Assembly: GCF_013404595.1 (NCBI RefSeq)
Contig: NZ_JABVAX010000001.1
Location: forward strand, 434,001 to 498,000
DNA length: 64,000 nucleotides
Source of the DNA: Jannaschia marina
GTDB lineage: Bacteria; Pseudomonadota; Alphaproteobacteria; Rhodobacterales; Rhodobacteraceae
Direction of reading: 5' to 3'
A program made the translations under genes and the position numbers. Below the pieces are notes generated by a model. It made no database searches and was not told where the DNA came from. It was given only the letters and a program-made list of their open reading frames with translations. Each line of letters begins with the position of its first letter. Position 1 is the stretch's first letter. This document shows, piece after piece, positions 28,749-37,107 of the stretch.

Positions 28749-31508
28749 CTACTCGGCGGCGACCTGTTCCGCCGCCTCGACCTTCACGGCGGCGAACTTG
28801 AACTCGGGGATCTTGCCGTAGGGGTCGACCGCCGGATTGGTCAGCAGGTTCGCCGCCGCCTCGACATAGGCGAAGGGCAGGAAGACCATGTCCGGGGCGA
28901 CCGCACGGTCGGCCCGCGCCATCAGCGTGACGGCCCCGCGCCGCGTCGACAGTCGCACCCAACCCCCCGGATTCACACCCAATTTCCGCAAGGTCGACGG
29001 ATGAAGCGAGCAGTTCGCCTCGGGCTCCACCGCGTCGAGCACGGCCGAGCGGCGGGTCATCGACCCGGTGTGCCAATGCTCCAGCTGCCGCCCCGTCGTG
29101 AGGACCATGGGATACTCGGCATCCGGCGTCTCGTCCGGCGGGATGACATCGGCCGGCGTGAACTTCGCACGACCCTCTTTGCGTGGGAACTTGTCTCCGA
29201 AAACAATGGGTTGACCCGGATCCGTCTCCGAGAGCGACGGATAGGTCACCGCCCCCTCGCGCTCCAACCGATCCCAGCTGATGTTGTCGAGCGAGGCCAT
29301 CACCTGCTTCATCTCCGCGAAGACTTCGGAGGGATGCGTATAGCGCCAGTCGAGCCCGCAGCGCTTCGCCAGCTCCACCGTGATCGCCCAATCCTCCCGC
29401 GCGTCGCCCGGCGGCGGCACGGCGGGCCGGCCCATCTGCACCTGTCGGTTGGTGTTCGTGACCGTGCCCGTCTTCTCAGCGAAGGCGGCGGCGGGCAGGA
29501 TGACGTCGGCGTAGTTGGCTGTTTCCGTTATGAAAATGTCCTGCACGACGAGGCAATCGAGTGCCGCGAGCGCGGCGCGGGCATGGTCGACGTCGGGGTC
29601 GGACATGGCCGGGTTCTCGCCCAGGATGTACATCGCCCTGATGTCGCCCGCGTGGACCGCATCGAGGATTTCCGTCACCGTCAGCCCCTTCTCGGCCAGC
29701 GGTTCGTCGCCCCAGAGCCCCGCGTATTTGGCGCGGACCTCGTCCGACAGGACGCTGGCATAATCGGGCAGGAACATCGGAATGAGCCCTGCGTCCGACG
29801 CGCCCTGCACGTTGTTCTGCCCGCGCAGGGGGTGCAGCCCGGCCCCGGGCCGACCGATCTGCCCGGTCATCAGCGCGAGCGAGATGAGGCAGCGGGAATT
29901 GTCCGTGCCGTGAACATGTTGCGAGACGCCCATGCCCCAGAAGATGAGCGCGGACTTGGCCCCCGCGAAGGTCCGCGCGACATCGCGGATGACCTCGGCG
30001 TCGATGCCCGTCAGCTCCGCCATCTTCTCGGGCGGGAAGCCCTTCAGGTGCTCCTTCTCGGCCTCCCAGTTCTCGGTCATGGCCGCGATGTACTGCCGGT
30101 CGACAAGGTCCTCGTCGGCGATGACGTGCATGATCGAATTGAGCAAGGCCACGTCCGCACCCGGGCGGAACTGCAGCATGTGCGAGGCGTGGCGCTTGAG
30201 CGCCTGACCGCGCGGGTCCATCACGATGAGCTTGCCGCCGCGCTTGGCGAACTGCTTGAAGTAGGTGGCGGCGACGGGGTGGTTCTCGACCGGGTTCGCG
30301 CCGATGACAACGGCGACGTCGGCGTTCTCGATCTCGTTGAAGGTGGCCGTCACCGCGCCCGAGCCGACGTTCTCGATCAGGGCCGAGACGGAGGAGGCGT
30401 GGCAGAGGCGGGTGCAATGGTCGACGTTGTTGTGGCCGAAGCCCTGCCGGATGAACTTCTGGAAGAGATAGGCTTCCTCGTTGGAGCACTTGGCCGAGCC
30501 GAAGCCCGCCACCTCGCGCCCGCGCCCCTTGAGGCCCCCGGCGGCCGCATCGAGCGCTTCGTCCCACGTGGCCTCGCGGAAGACCTCTCGCCAGTTGGCG
30601 GGGTCGACGTTAAGACCCTTCGCCGGCGCATCCTCGCGCCGGATGAGGGGCTTCGTCAGGCGATGGGGGTGGTGGATGTAGTCGAAGCCGAAGCGCCCCT
30701 TGACGCAGAGCCGGCCCTCGTTGGCGGGGCCGTTGATGCCGTCGACCTTGACGATCTTGCCGTCCTTCGCCTTGAGCGACACCTGGCAGCCGACGCCGCA
30801 GAACGGGCAGATCGACTTCGTCTCGGTGTCGTAGTCCTTGCTGTCGCCCACCTGGTCGGCGTCGATCATCGAGCCGGGCATGAGCGCACCCGTCGGGCAG
30901 GCCTGCACGCATTCGCCGCAGGCCACGCAGGAGCTTTCGCCCATCGGGTCGTCGAAATCGAACACCGGATAGGCGTCGTGGCCGCGGCCTGCCATGCCGA
31001 TCACGTCGTTCACCTGCACCTCGCGGCAGGCGCGCACGCAGAGCCCACACTGGATACAGGCGTCGAGGTTCACGCGCATCGCCACGTGGCTGTCGTCGAG
31101 GAGCGGGATGCGCTCGGCTTCCAGCGTGGGCAGGCGGCTCTCGGTCACGCCGCTCGCCTCGGCCATGTCCCAGAGGTGGGATGATGTGTCGTGGGCGACG
31201 GCGCGCTCGGGCTGATCGGCGACCAGCATCTCGATCACCATCTTGCGCGCCCCCTTTGCGCGGCTGCTGTCGGTGGTGACGACCATGCCCTCCGCGGGCT
31301 CCCGGATGCAGGAGGCGGCGAGGGTGCGTTCCCCCTCGATCTCCACCATGCAGGCGCGGCAGTTGCCGTCGGGGCGGTAGCCCGGCGCGGGCTTGTGGCA
31401 GAGGTGCGGAATGACGAGCCCCCGGCCGTTCGCGACCTCCCAGATCGTCTGACCGGGTTGCGCCTCGACCGTCTTTCCGTCGAGGGTGAACGTGATCGTG
31501 TCGGACAT
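28749..31508 (-). CDS. formate dehydrogenase alpha subunit (molybdopterin, NAD-linked type)
   Basis: The 919-residue product has four parts. These are an N-terminal [2Fe-2S] domain (CHKPAPGYRPDGNCRAC, residues about 37-53); a His-Cys3/ferredoxin region (CIQCGLCVRAC and CVACGECVQACPTGAL, about 152-210); a [4Fe-4S] CPFCGVGC site (about 234); and a molybdopterin oxidoreductase domain to the C-terminus. The active-site position is Cys (CTRLCHASSV), not selenocysteine. This is the FdsA/FdhA type of soluble NAD-dependent enzyme, but no beta/gamma (NuoF/NuoE-like) partner genes or FdhD lie next to it. A good GGAGG precedes the ATG. Confidence 0.92.
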   Translation of the reverse strand: MSDTITFTLDGKTVEAQPGQTIWEVANGRGLVIPHLCHKPAPGYRPDGNCRACMVEIEGERTLAASCIREPAEGMVVTTDSSRAKGARKMVIEMLVADQPERAVAHDTSSHLWDMAEASGVTESRLPTLEAERIPLLDDSHVAMRVNLDACIQCGLCVRACREVQVNDVIGMAGRGHDAYPVFDFDDPMGESSCVACGECVQACPTGALMPGSMIDADQVGDSKDYDTETKSICPFCGVGCQVSLKAKDGKIVKVDGINGPANEGRLCVKGRFGFDYIHHPHRLTKPLIRREDAPAKGLNVDPANWREVFREATWDEALDAAAGGLKGRGREVAGFGSAKCSNEEAYLFQKFIRQGFGHNNVDHCTRLCHASSVSALIENVGSGAVTATFNEIENADVAVVIGANPVENHPVAATYFKQFAKRGGKLIVMDPRGQALKRHASHMLQFRPGADVALLNSIMHVIADEDLVDRQYIAAMTENWEAEKEHLKGFPPEKMAELTGIDAEVIRDVARTFAGAKSALIFWGMGVSQHVHGTDNSRCLISLALMTGQIGRPGAGLHPLRGQNNVQGASDAGLIPMFLPDYASVLSDEVRAKYAGLWGDEPLAEKGLTVTEILDAVHAGDIRAMYILGENPAMSDPDVDHARAALAALDCLVVQDIFITETANYADVILPAAAFAEKTGTVTNTNRQVQMGRPAVPPPGDAREDWAITVELAKRCGLDWRYTHPSEVFAEMKQVMASLDNISWDRLEREGAVTYPSLSETDPGQPIVFGDKFPRKEGRAKFTPADVIPPDETPDAEYPMVLTTGRQLEHWHTGSMTRRSAVLDAVEPEANCSLHPSTLRKLGVNPGGWVRLSTRRGAVTLMARADRAVAPDMVFLPFAYVEAAANLLTNPAVDPYGKIPEFKFAAVKVEAAEQVAAE

Positions 31509-31658
31509 GGGGCGGCCCTCCTTCGAGGGTCGAGCATAGGAGGGTCGTGTCGCCTCCGAAAGCCCGCCTCCGACGGCTCGCGCCCCTGATACGACGGCCC
31601 GCGTTTCCGATGTGCGCCGGGCGTGTCGTCTAGTTGCCGAAGATGCCGCGCGTCCGGG

Positions 31659-32399
31659 TCACTTCCCGCGGGCCATCAGCCCGTACCAGAGCGCATCGGG
31701 CAGGAACTGCCCGCCGCGGAAGAGCCAGGAGAAGACCATCGGGAAGCTCTTCTTGAAGTCGTCGCCGCACATCAGCTCGAACATCTCCTGCGCGGCCTCC
31801 TCGGGCTCCATCAGGAAGGGCATGTCGAAGTCGTTCTTGTCGGTCAGGCGGGTCTTGATGAAGCCGGGGTTGGCGACCTGCACCGTCACGCCGGTCTTGC
31901 GCAGGTCGGCGTGCATCCCCTCGGCAAGCCACATGACGCCGGCCTTCGACGCGCCGTAGCCAGTGGCCCCGGGCAGGCCGCGAAAGCCCGAAAGCGAGCC
32001 GGTGAGGACGATGTGGCCCGCGTCGCGCTCGACCATCTGGCCGATGACCGCGCCCACGGCCCGGGCCGCGCCGGTGAAGTTCACGTCGCACATCGCCTCG
32101 ACCTGCTCCGCGTCCCACTCCTGCGCCTTCTGCGGCCAATAGACGCCGGCGAGGAAGACCATGCCGTCGACCTGACCGATCTCCGCCGCCGCCGCTTCGA
32201 GCGCCGCGCGGTCGGTCACGTCGCAGGGCAGGATGCGGGCCGGGCCGGAGAGGCTGTCGGCGACCTCCTTCAACTGGTCCTCGGAACGGGCCGAGAGGAC
32301 GAGCGTGGCCCCCGCGGTCGAGAGTTTGCGCGCGAGGGCCGCGCCGAGGCCCTCGGAGGCCCCGATCAGCCAGTAGGTCTTTCCGGTCCAGTCACGCAC
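31659..32399 (-). CDS. short-chain dehydrogenase/reductase
   Basis: The 246-residue Rossmann enzyme has the cofactor motif GASEGLGAAL (residues 13-22), CDVTD for the adenine ring, and the catalytic Ser (TGSLSG) with YGASK (Tyr/Lys). The C-terminal 60 residues have a hydrophobic FSWLFRGGQFLPDALWYGL tail that may touch the membrane. It is the last gene of the RpoE-linked operon and overlaps the DUF3833 gene by 8 bases. The substrate is unknown; a lipid substrate would suit the neighbours. Confidence 0.9.
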   Translation of the reverse strand: MRDWTGKTYWLIGASEGLGAALARKLSTAGATLVLSARSEDQLKEVADSLSGPARILPCDVTDRAALEAAAAEIGQVDGMVFLAGVYWPQKAQEWDAEQVEAMCDVNFTGAARAVGAVIGQMVERDAGHIVLTGSLSGFRGLPGATGYGASKAGVMWLAEGMHADLRKTGVTVQVANPGFIKTRLTDKNDFDMPFLMEPEEAAQEMFELMCGDDFKKSFPMVFSWLFRGGQFLPDALWYGLMARGK

Positions 32400-32961
32400 G
32401 GAGCGTCTCCTTCGGTCGAATGGTACAGAACAGCTCGGCCACCTTGATGCCGAACTTGCGGAACTGGCTGCGGTTCAGGATCACGCCGCTCTCCTGCAGG
32501 TACATCCAGTCGATCGCGTCGAGGACGTGTCCGCCGTCCTCCTCGGGCAGGCGGATGCGGTAGCGCAGGCCGAGCGCGTTGCCCTCGGTCCGGCCGGCCC
32601 CGGCCCCGACGACGTCGCTCGCCTCGGCGCGCACGGTGCCGTCGTTGCCGACCGTCAGGTGCCAGGCCCGGTCCTGCGTGGTGCCGTCGTCGTAGAAGAA
32701 CCGCTCGGCCATGACGCCGTTTGGGCCGTCCCAGGTAACGGTGATATCGGCGGTGAAGCGCGAGGTGACACGCCCCGTCGGGCCGAAGATCATCCCTTCG
32801 CAGAGCATCTCGCCCGCGAGGTGTCGCCGCAGGTCCATCACCGGGGCGTTGCCGGCGTATTCGTCGACGGCCTGGCTCTCGAACCCGGTCAGCCGCCGGA
32901 CGCCCGCCAGAAGTGCGAGGCAGGCCAGCAAGCCCACGACGAAGGCCAGGAAGAGGGTCAT
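32392..32961 (-). CDS. DUF3833 family protein
   Basis: A 189-residue protein with an N-terminal membrane anchor (residues 1-20) and a beta-rich lipocalin-like body. Motifs typical of DUF3833 are seen: AGEMLCEGMIFGPTGRVTSRF, a repeated W-x-L-x-V strand and DWMYLQESGVILNRSQFRKFG near the end. The ATG overlaps the MFS stop by 4 bases. The function is unknown; membership in this cluster suggests a membrane-lipid or oxidative-stress role. Confidence 0.85.
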   Translation of the reverse strand: MTLFLAFVVGLLACLALLAGVRRLTGFESQAVDEYAGNAPVMDLRRHLAGEMLCEGMIFGPTGRVTSRFTADITVTWDGPNGVMAERFFYDDGTTQDRAWHLTVGNDGTVRAEASDVVGAGAGRTEGNALGLRYRIRLPEEDGGHVLDAIDWMYLQESGVILNRSQFRKFGIKVAELFCTIRPKETLRA

Positions 32962-34184
32962 GCGTCGATCTCCGTGTCGGTGCGGGCCATGAGGACGAGG
33001 GCGACGGCCTTGAGCCCGAGAGGCACTCCTGCATAGAGCGCCGTCAGAACCCAAAGCGCGTCGGCGTCGTTCGGTTCCCCCGGTCGGAAGCCGGCAGCGT
33101 CGAGAATGGGGAAAAGCGCGATCGCGGCGATGGCGAGCGTCGCCTTGTTGACGAAGGACCAGAGGCCGAAGCCGTCGGCCGCCGTGGACGCGATGCGCTG
33201 CATCCGGCGGGCGAAGAGCGCGGGCAGGAGCGACAGATCCGCACCCACCGCCGCGCCCGAGGCGACGCAGACGGCGGCGAAGGCGAGCGTGTCGCCGGCC
33301 CCGAGGGGGAGGGCGAAGGCGAAGGTGGCCATGGCGAGGCCCATGGCTGCGATCAGCGCGTGGCGGCTGCCGATGCGGCGCGCGATCCGCGTCCAGACGG
33401 GGACCGCGGTCGCGGCCGAGAGGAAGAACAGCAGGAGGAGCGGGCCTTCCTGCCCCGGGGCGTCGAGACGGTCGGCGACGAAGAAGAGAAAGAGCGTCGA
33501 GGTGACGGCGACCGGCGTCGCGTTGACGAGGGCGATGAGCAGGAGGCGGCGGGCCATCGGGTCGCGCAGGATCGGGCCAAGGCCGGTTGCGGCGGGGGGC
33601 GTGCCGCGCGGGCTCCACTCGGGCCACATCAGGAGGAGCGCGAGGCCCGTCGCCGCGGCGAAAGCGAGCGCGTACCACAGGAACGGCGCGCCGGTCACGG
33701 CGAGGACGGTCGGGAGCGCGGCAGCGATGCAGACACCCGTGAGCGAGCCGGTCTCACGCCATCCGGCGAGGCGGACATGGCCGTCGGGCACGTCGCCCGC
33801 CTTGGCCACGCCCTGCGCGTAGAAGCAGATCGTCAGGAAGGAGAAGGCCGAGAAGAGGGCGGCAAGCGAGACCGCGAACCAGAGGACGGGGGCGAACGGA
33901 GGCTCGACTGCGAAGAGGGCGAGCATGGCAAGCGCCATGAGGATGCCGGCCCCTGCGACCATCGCGCCCCGGTGGGCGCGCGTGATCTCGGCCAGCCGCC
34001 CGAGGAGCGGATCCTGCACGAGGTCGACGAGGCGCAGCACGAAGAGCGCGAGCGACAGCTGCGCCAGGGTGACGCCGTAGCTGTCGACGTAGAACTTGGG
34101 CGCATGGATGTAGATCGGCAGGCCGGCGGCGGCGAGCACGGCGGCGAAGCCGGCGTAGCGGGGAAGGCCGGCGAGCGCGGTCAC
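32958..34184 (-). CDS. MFS transporter (GPH/MFS_2 type)
   Basis: A 408-residue transporter with about 12 transmembrane helices. The first cytoplasmic loop region (LRLVDLVQDPLLGRLAEITR, about residues 45-64) matches the D-x-x-x-D-P motif of GPH/MelB-like carriers. The GTG at 34184 overlaps the DUF1365 stop (GTGA). The frame extends 72 bases further upstream, but this adds only a Pro/Gly/Arg-rich tail inside the neighbouring gene. The cargo is unknown; homologs accompany the RpoE-ChrR cluster in related genomes as I recall. Confidence 0.87.
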   Translation of the reverse strand: MTALAGLPRYAGFAAVLAAAGLPIYIHAPKFYVDSYGVTLAQLSLALFVLRLVDLVQDPLLGRLAEITRAHRGAMVAGAGILMALAMLALFAVEPPFAPVLWFAVSLAALFSAFSFLTICFYAQGVAKAGDVPDGHVRLAGWRETGSLTGVCIAAALPTVLAVTGAPFLWYALAFAAATGLALLLMWPEWSPRGTPPAATGLGPILRDPMARRLLLIALVNATPVAVTSTLFLFFVADRLDAPGQEGPLLLLFFLSAATAVPVWTRIARRIGSRHALIAAMGLAMATFAFALPLGAGDTLAFAAVCVASGAAVGADLSLLPALFARRMQRIASTAADGFGLWSFVNKATLAIAAIALFPILDAAGFRPGEPNDADALWVLTALYAGVPLGLKAVALVLMARTDTEIDA

Positions 34185-34960
34185 GGCCGCGGCTCCGGTC
34201 CCGAGACCTCGGGGCGGGGCGGGGCGGGGCGGTTGCGGAAGGCCGCGCCCTTCCACCAGAGCTTCAGTGCCTGCCAGTGGATGAGCGTCAGCACGCGGCG
34301 GGTCCCGAAGGGCCGCCGCAGCGCCGCGCGCAGGAGCGCCCGGTTCGTCAGCGGCCGGCGGGGACCGGTGAGCGTGGCGATGAGACGTCCGTTGCCTTGC
34401 CGGTACTCGATGCGGATCGAGAGGGCGTCGTCGCGGATGTCGAAGCGGAAGCCGTAGTCGCCCTCGACCGGCTGAAAGGGGGAGACATGCATGAGCTTCT
34501 GCGCGCCGAGATCGGTGTCGGCCACGATCGGGCGCAGGTCGTCGGTGTGGCAGAGGTAGGAATGGCGGTCGCCGTAGGTGTTCGTCACCTCGGCGATGAC
34601 GGCGACGAGCGCGTCGTCCCGATCGTGGATGAGCCAGAAGCTGACCGGGTTGAAGACATGGCCGAGCATCCGCGGCTGCGCCAGCAGCAGGATGCGCCCC
34701 GGCGTGAAGCGGGGCAGCGTCTCGGCCAGCACCTCGCGCACCCAGGCGAGGCCCCGCCCCGCGCCCGGCGGGCCGCCGTGATCGCGGTCGCGGATCTGCC
34801 CGAATGCGCGACCCCCGCGCGAGAAGAGCGTGGGCAGGGGGCCGTCGTCGGTGGGGTCGAGGAGGACGTAGTCGACCCCGTAGCTGAAGCGGTTGGAGAC
34901 GCCTTCGGCCTCGCGACCGTGGAATGTCGTGCCCGGGATATGGTCGAGGACGCGCCTCAT
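34181..34960 (-). CDS. DUF1365 domain protein
   Basis: A 259-residue protein with the DUF1365 pattern: an N-terminal HIPGTTFHGR segment, PRMLGHVFNPVSFWLIHDRD, EVTNTYGDRHSYLC and KLMHVSPFQPVEGDYGFRF. It sits between the flavoprotein and the MFS carrier, overlapping both by 4 bases. In other proteobacteria this gene pairs with an amine-oxidase-like flavoprotein and often a cyclopropane-fatty-acid synthase, pointing to fatty-acid modification. No such synthase is encoded in this window. Confidence 0.9.
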   Translation of the reverse strand: MRRVLDHIPGTTFHGREAEGVSNRFSYGVDYVLLDPTDDGPLPTLFSRGGRAFGQIRDRDHGGPPGAGRGLAWVREVLAETLPRFTPGRILLLAQPRMLGHVFNPVSFWLIHDRDDALVAVIAEVTNTYGDRHSYLCHTDDLRPIVADTDLGAQKLMHVSPFQPVEGDYGFRFDIRDDALSIRIEYRQGNGRLIATLTGPRRPLTNRALLRAALRRPFGTRRVLTLIHWQALKLWWKGAAFRNRPAPPRPEVSGPEPRP

Positions 34961-36252
34961 TCCGCGGCGACGGCCATCGCGTCGCGGCGCGCCATCGCCT
35001 CGACCACGTCGAGGGCGCTTGCGAAGCCGTCCTCGTGGAAGCCGTTGCGCATCCAGGCCCCGCAGAACCAGGTGTTGGCGGTGCCGTTCCGCGCGCGGAT
35101 ACCCTCGACCGCCGCCATCATATCGAGGTCGTAGACCGGGTGGCGGAAGGTATGGGCGTCGTAGATCAGCTCCTCGCGGATGGGGGCCTGCGGATTGAGC
35201 GTGGAGAAGAGCGGATCGTCCTGCGGGATCGGCTGCAGGCGGTTCATCCAGTAGGTGAGGCCGATGCGGTCGGGGCGCGCGGCCTGCTCGGTATAGTTCC
35301 ACGACGACCAGACCTTGCGCAGCTTGGGCATGGCCGAGGCGTCGGCATGGAGAACGGCCTCGTTGTCCTGATAGCGGATCTTCGACAGAAGGGCCGTCTC
35401 CACCTCGGTGGCGTCGGACAGAAGGCGCAGGGAGACGTCGGAATGGGTGGCGAGCACCACGTCGTCGAAGCGTTCCCACTCGTCGGCCATCTGTCGCAAC
35501 TCGACACCACCCTCCGTGCGCCGCAGCCCGGTGACGGGCGCGCCGAGGCGGAATTCGACGCCGGCGCGCAGGAGCGCGGCTTCGAGCCGGCGCACGTATT
35601 CGACCGAGCCGCCCTGCACGGTGAACCAATCATGCTGGCCCGTGTGCGACAGAAGGGCGTGGTTCTTGAAGAAGCGGATCATCGCCTGCGCGGGGAAGTC
35701 CATGACGTTCTGGCTGGGGGTGGACCAGATCGCCCCGGAGATCGGGCCGAGGTACCACTCGCGGAAGGTGCGGCCGAGGCCGAGGCCGTCGAGGAAGTCG
35801 CGCAGCGGCAGGTCGGGGTCGTTCGCCGCGTCGGCGGCGCGGGCATTGAAGCGGAAGATGTCGCGCACGAGGCGCAGGAAGCGCGGCGACATCAGGTTAC
35901 GGCGCTGCGCGAACATGGTATCGGCGGTCTGCAGCGAGTATTCTACCCGGCCCCCGTCGAGCGAGGCCGCGAAGGACATGTCGCTGTCGGCCACGGGCAC
36001 GTCGAGATCTTCGAACATCCGCAGAAGGTTCGGATAGTTGATCTTGTTGAAGACGATGAAGCCCGTGTCGACGGGCTGATCCCCGCGCTTGCCGGCCTGG
36101 ATCGTGCGCGCATGGCCGCCAAGGCGCGGCTCCGCCTCGATCAGCGTGACGCGATTTGCGGGGGCGAGCGCCTGCGCGGCGGCCATTCCGCTGATCCCTC
36201 CGCCGATGACGGCGATGTGGCGGGGCGGGGCTTGGAAAGTGGTGAAGGGCAA
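34957..36252 (-). CDS. FAD-dependent amine-oxidase-like oxidoreductase
   Basis: The 431-residue flavoprotein has the dinucleotide-binding motif AVIGGGISGMAAAQAL (residues 14-29), GGHARTI, and a C-terminal FCGAWMRNGFHEDGFASAL FAD segment. It is the first gene of the five-gene operon divergent from rpoE. An RpoE-type promoter (36287-36316) lies about 35 bases upstream. In Rhodobacter sphaeroides a similar cluster next to rpoE-chrR is induced by singlet oxygen and includes genes of unusual fatty-acid synthesis. The exact reaction here is unproven. Confidence 0.9.
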   Translation of the reverse strand: MPFTTFQAPPRHIAVIGGGISGMAAAQALAPANRVTLIEAEPRLGGHARTIQAGKRGDQPVDTGFIVFNKINYPNLLRMFEDLDVPVADSDMSFAASLDGGRVEYSLQTADTMFAQRRNLMSPRFLRLVRDIFRFNARAADAANDPDLPLRDFLDGLGLGRTFREWYLGPISGAIWSTPSQNVMDFPAQAMIRFFKNHALLSHTGQHDWFTVQGGSVEYVRRLEAALLRAGVEFRLGAPVTGLRRTEGGVELRQMADEWERFDDVVLATHSDVSLRLLSDATEVETALLSKIRYQDNEAVLHADASAMPKLRKVWSSWNYTEQAARPDRIGLTYWMNRLQPIPQDDPLFSTLNPQAPIREELIYDAHTFRHPVYDLDMMAAVEGIRARNGTANTWFCGAWMRNGFHEDGFASALDVVEAMARRDAMAVAAE

Positions 36253-36286
36253 CCTGTAACCTGTTCTTATTGTCCGTCTCTGCGGG

Positions 36287-36316
36287 AGACTACGTGGCGG
36301 AGTGCCGGCAGGATCA
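36287..36316 (-). promoter_or_regulatory. putative RpoE-dependent promoter of the flavoprotein operon
   Basis: On the minus strand TGATCC (36316-36311) is followed after exactly 18 bases by TAGTCT (36292-36287). This fits the Rhodobacter RpoE pattern of a TGATC-type -35 and a TA-rich -10. The predicted start lies about 25-30 bases before the ATG at 36252. Confidence 0.65.
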
Positions 36317-36357
36317 CCTGCCGCGCGCCTTTGCGGTTATTCACATGGGCCGGAAAG

Positions 36358-36387
36358 TGATCCGGGCAACCGACCGGGCCGTATCGG
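36358..36387 (+). promoter_or_regulatory. putative autoregulatory RpoE-dependent promoter of rpoE-chrR
   Basis: TGATCC (36358-36363) is followed after 18 bases by TATCGG (36382-36387), the same spacing and -35 as the divergent promoter. It lies about 60 bases upstream of the rpoE ATG. Autoregulation of rpoE-chrR from a TGATCC promoter is established in Rhodobacter sphaeroides. Confidence 0.7.
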
Positions 36388-36447
36388 AAGCGAAACTTGA
36401 AAGAGGCGGGGCGACCCCGCTAGACCTGTCGACGATGAAGGGCGCAT

Positions 36448-37104
36448 ATGAACCACCTCGGTTCCCACGCACTGGCCAAGACGGAGATTCCGGTGACGCT
36501 CGTGGCGACGGATGACAGCAAGCGCTGGGCGCGACTTCTCGTGGCCGTCGGCCGGGAGCGGGACACGGCGGCTTTCGAGGCGCTCTTTCGTCAATACGCG
36601 CCGCGGGTGAAGGCCTATCTCATGCGTACGGGCCTCAATGCCTCGTTGGCCGAGGACTGCATGCAGGACGTGATGGTCACCCTCTGGCGCAAGGCGCACC
36701 TCTACGATCCGACGCGGGCCGGGGTGTCGACCTGGCTCTTCACGATCGCGCGGAACCGCAAGATCGACCTGATCCGCCGCGCCGGCCGCCCGGAGCCCGA
36801 AGACCTGCCCTGGGGGCCCGAGCCCGAGCCGGACCAGGCCGACGTCCTCGCGCTCGCGCAGGAGACCGATCGCCTGGCCGAGGCCATCGCGGATCTGCCT
36901 GAAAAGCAGAAGGACCTCGTGGAACGCGCCTATTTCGGCGAGGCCACCCATTCCGAGATCGCGGCCGCCACGGGCCTGCCGCTCGGAACCATCAAATCCC
37001 GTATCCGGCTCGCGATCGAGCGGCTGCGGCGGAGCCTGCAGGCCGACGCGTCGGGAGCGTCGGTCGGTGTCTCCAGGACTGAAGCGAACGACCAAGGGGA
37101 TTGA
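36448..37104 (+). CDS. rpoE: ECF RNA polymerase sigma factor, RpoE (ECF11-like)
   Basis: The 218-residue sigma factor has region 2 at about residues 44-105 (LFRQYAPRVKAYLMRTG, QDVMVTLWRKAHLYDPTR, WLFTIARNRKIDLIRR) and region 4 at about 145-200 (LPEKQKDLVERAYFGEATHSEIA, then GTIKSRIRLAIERLR). The N-terminus is about 25 residues longer than in Rhodobacter sphaeroides RpoE as I recall it, so an internal GTG start (36493) is possible. It is followed 3 bases later by chrR. It should drive the response to singlet oxygen or related photo-oxidative stress. Confidence 0.92.
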   Translation: MNHLGSHALAKTEIPVTLVATDDSKRWARLLVAVGRERDTAAFEALFRQYAPRVKAYLMRTGLNASLAEDCMQDVMVTLWRKAHLYDPTRAGVSTWLFTIARNRKIDLIRRAGRPEPEDLPWGPEPEPDQADVLALAQETDRLAEAIADLPEKQKDLVERAYFGEATHSEIAAATGLPLGTIKSRIRLAIERLRRSLQADASGASVGVSRTEANDQGD

Positions 37105-37107
37105 ACC

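Noticed and set aside
30994..31215. Plus-strand ORFs opposite the formate dehydrogenase gene
   Set aside because: They coincide with the Fe-S domains of the real gene on the other strand and show no independent start signal or domain.
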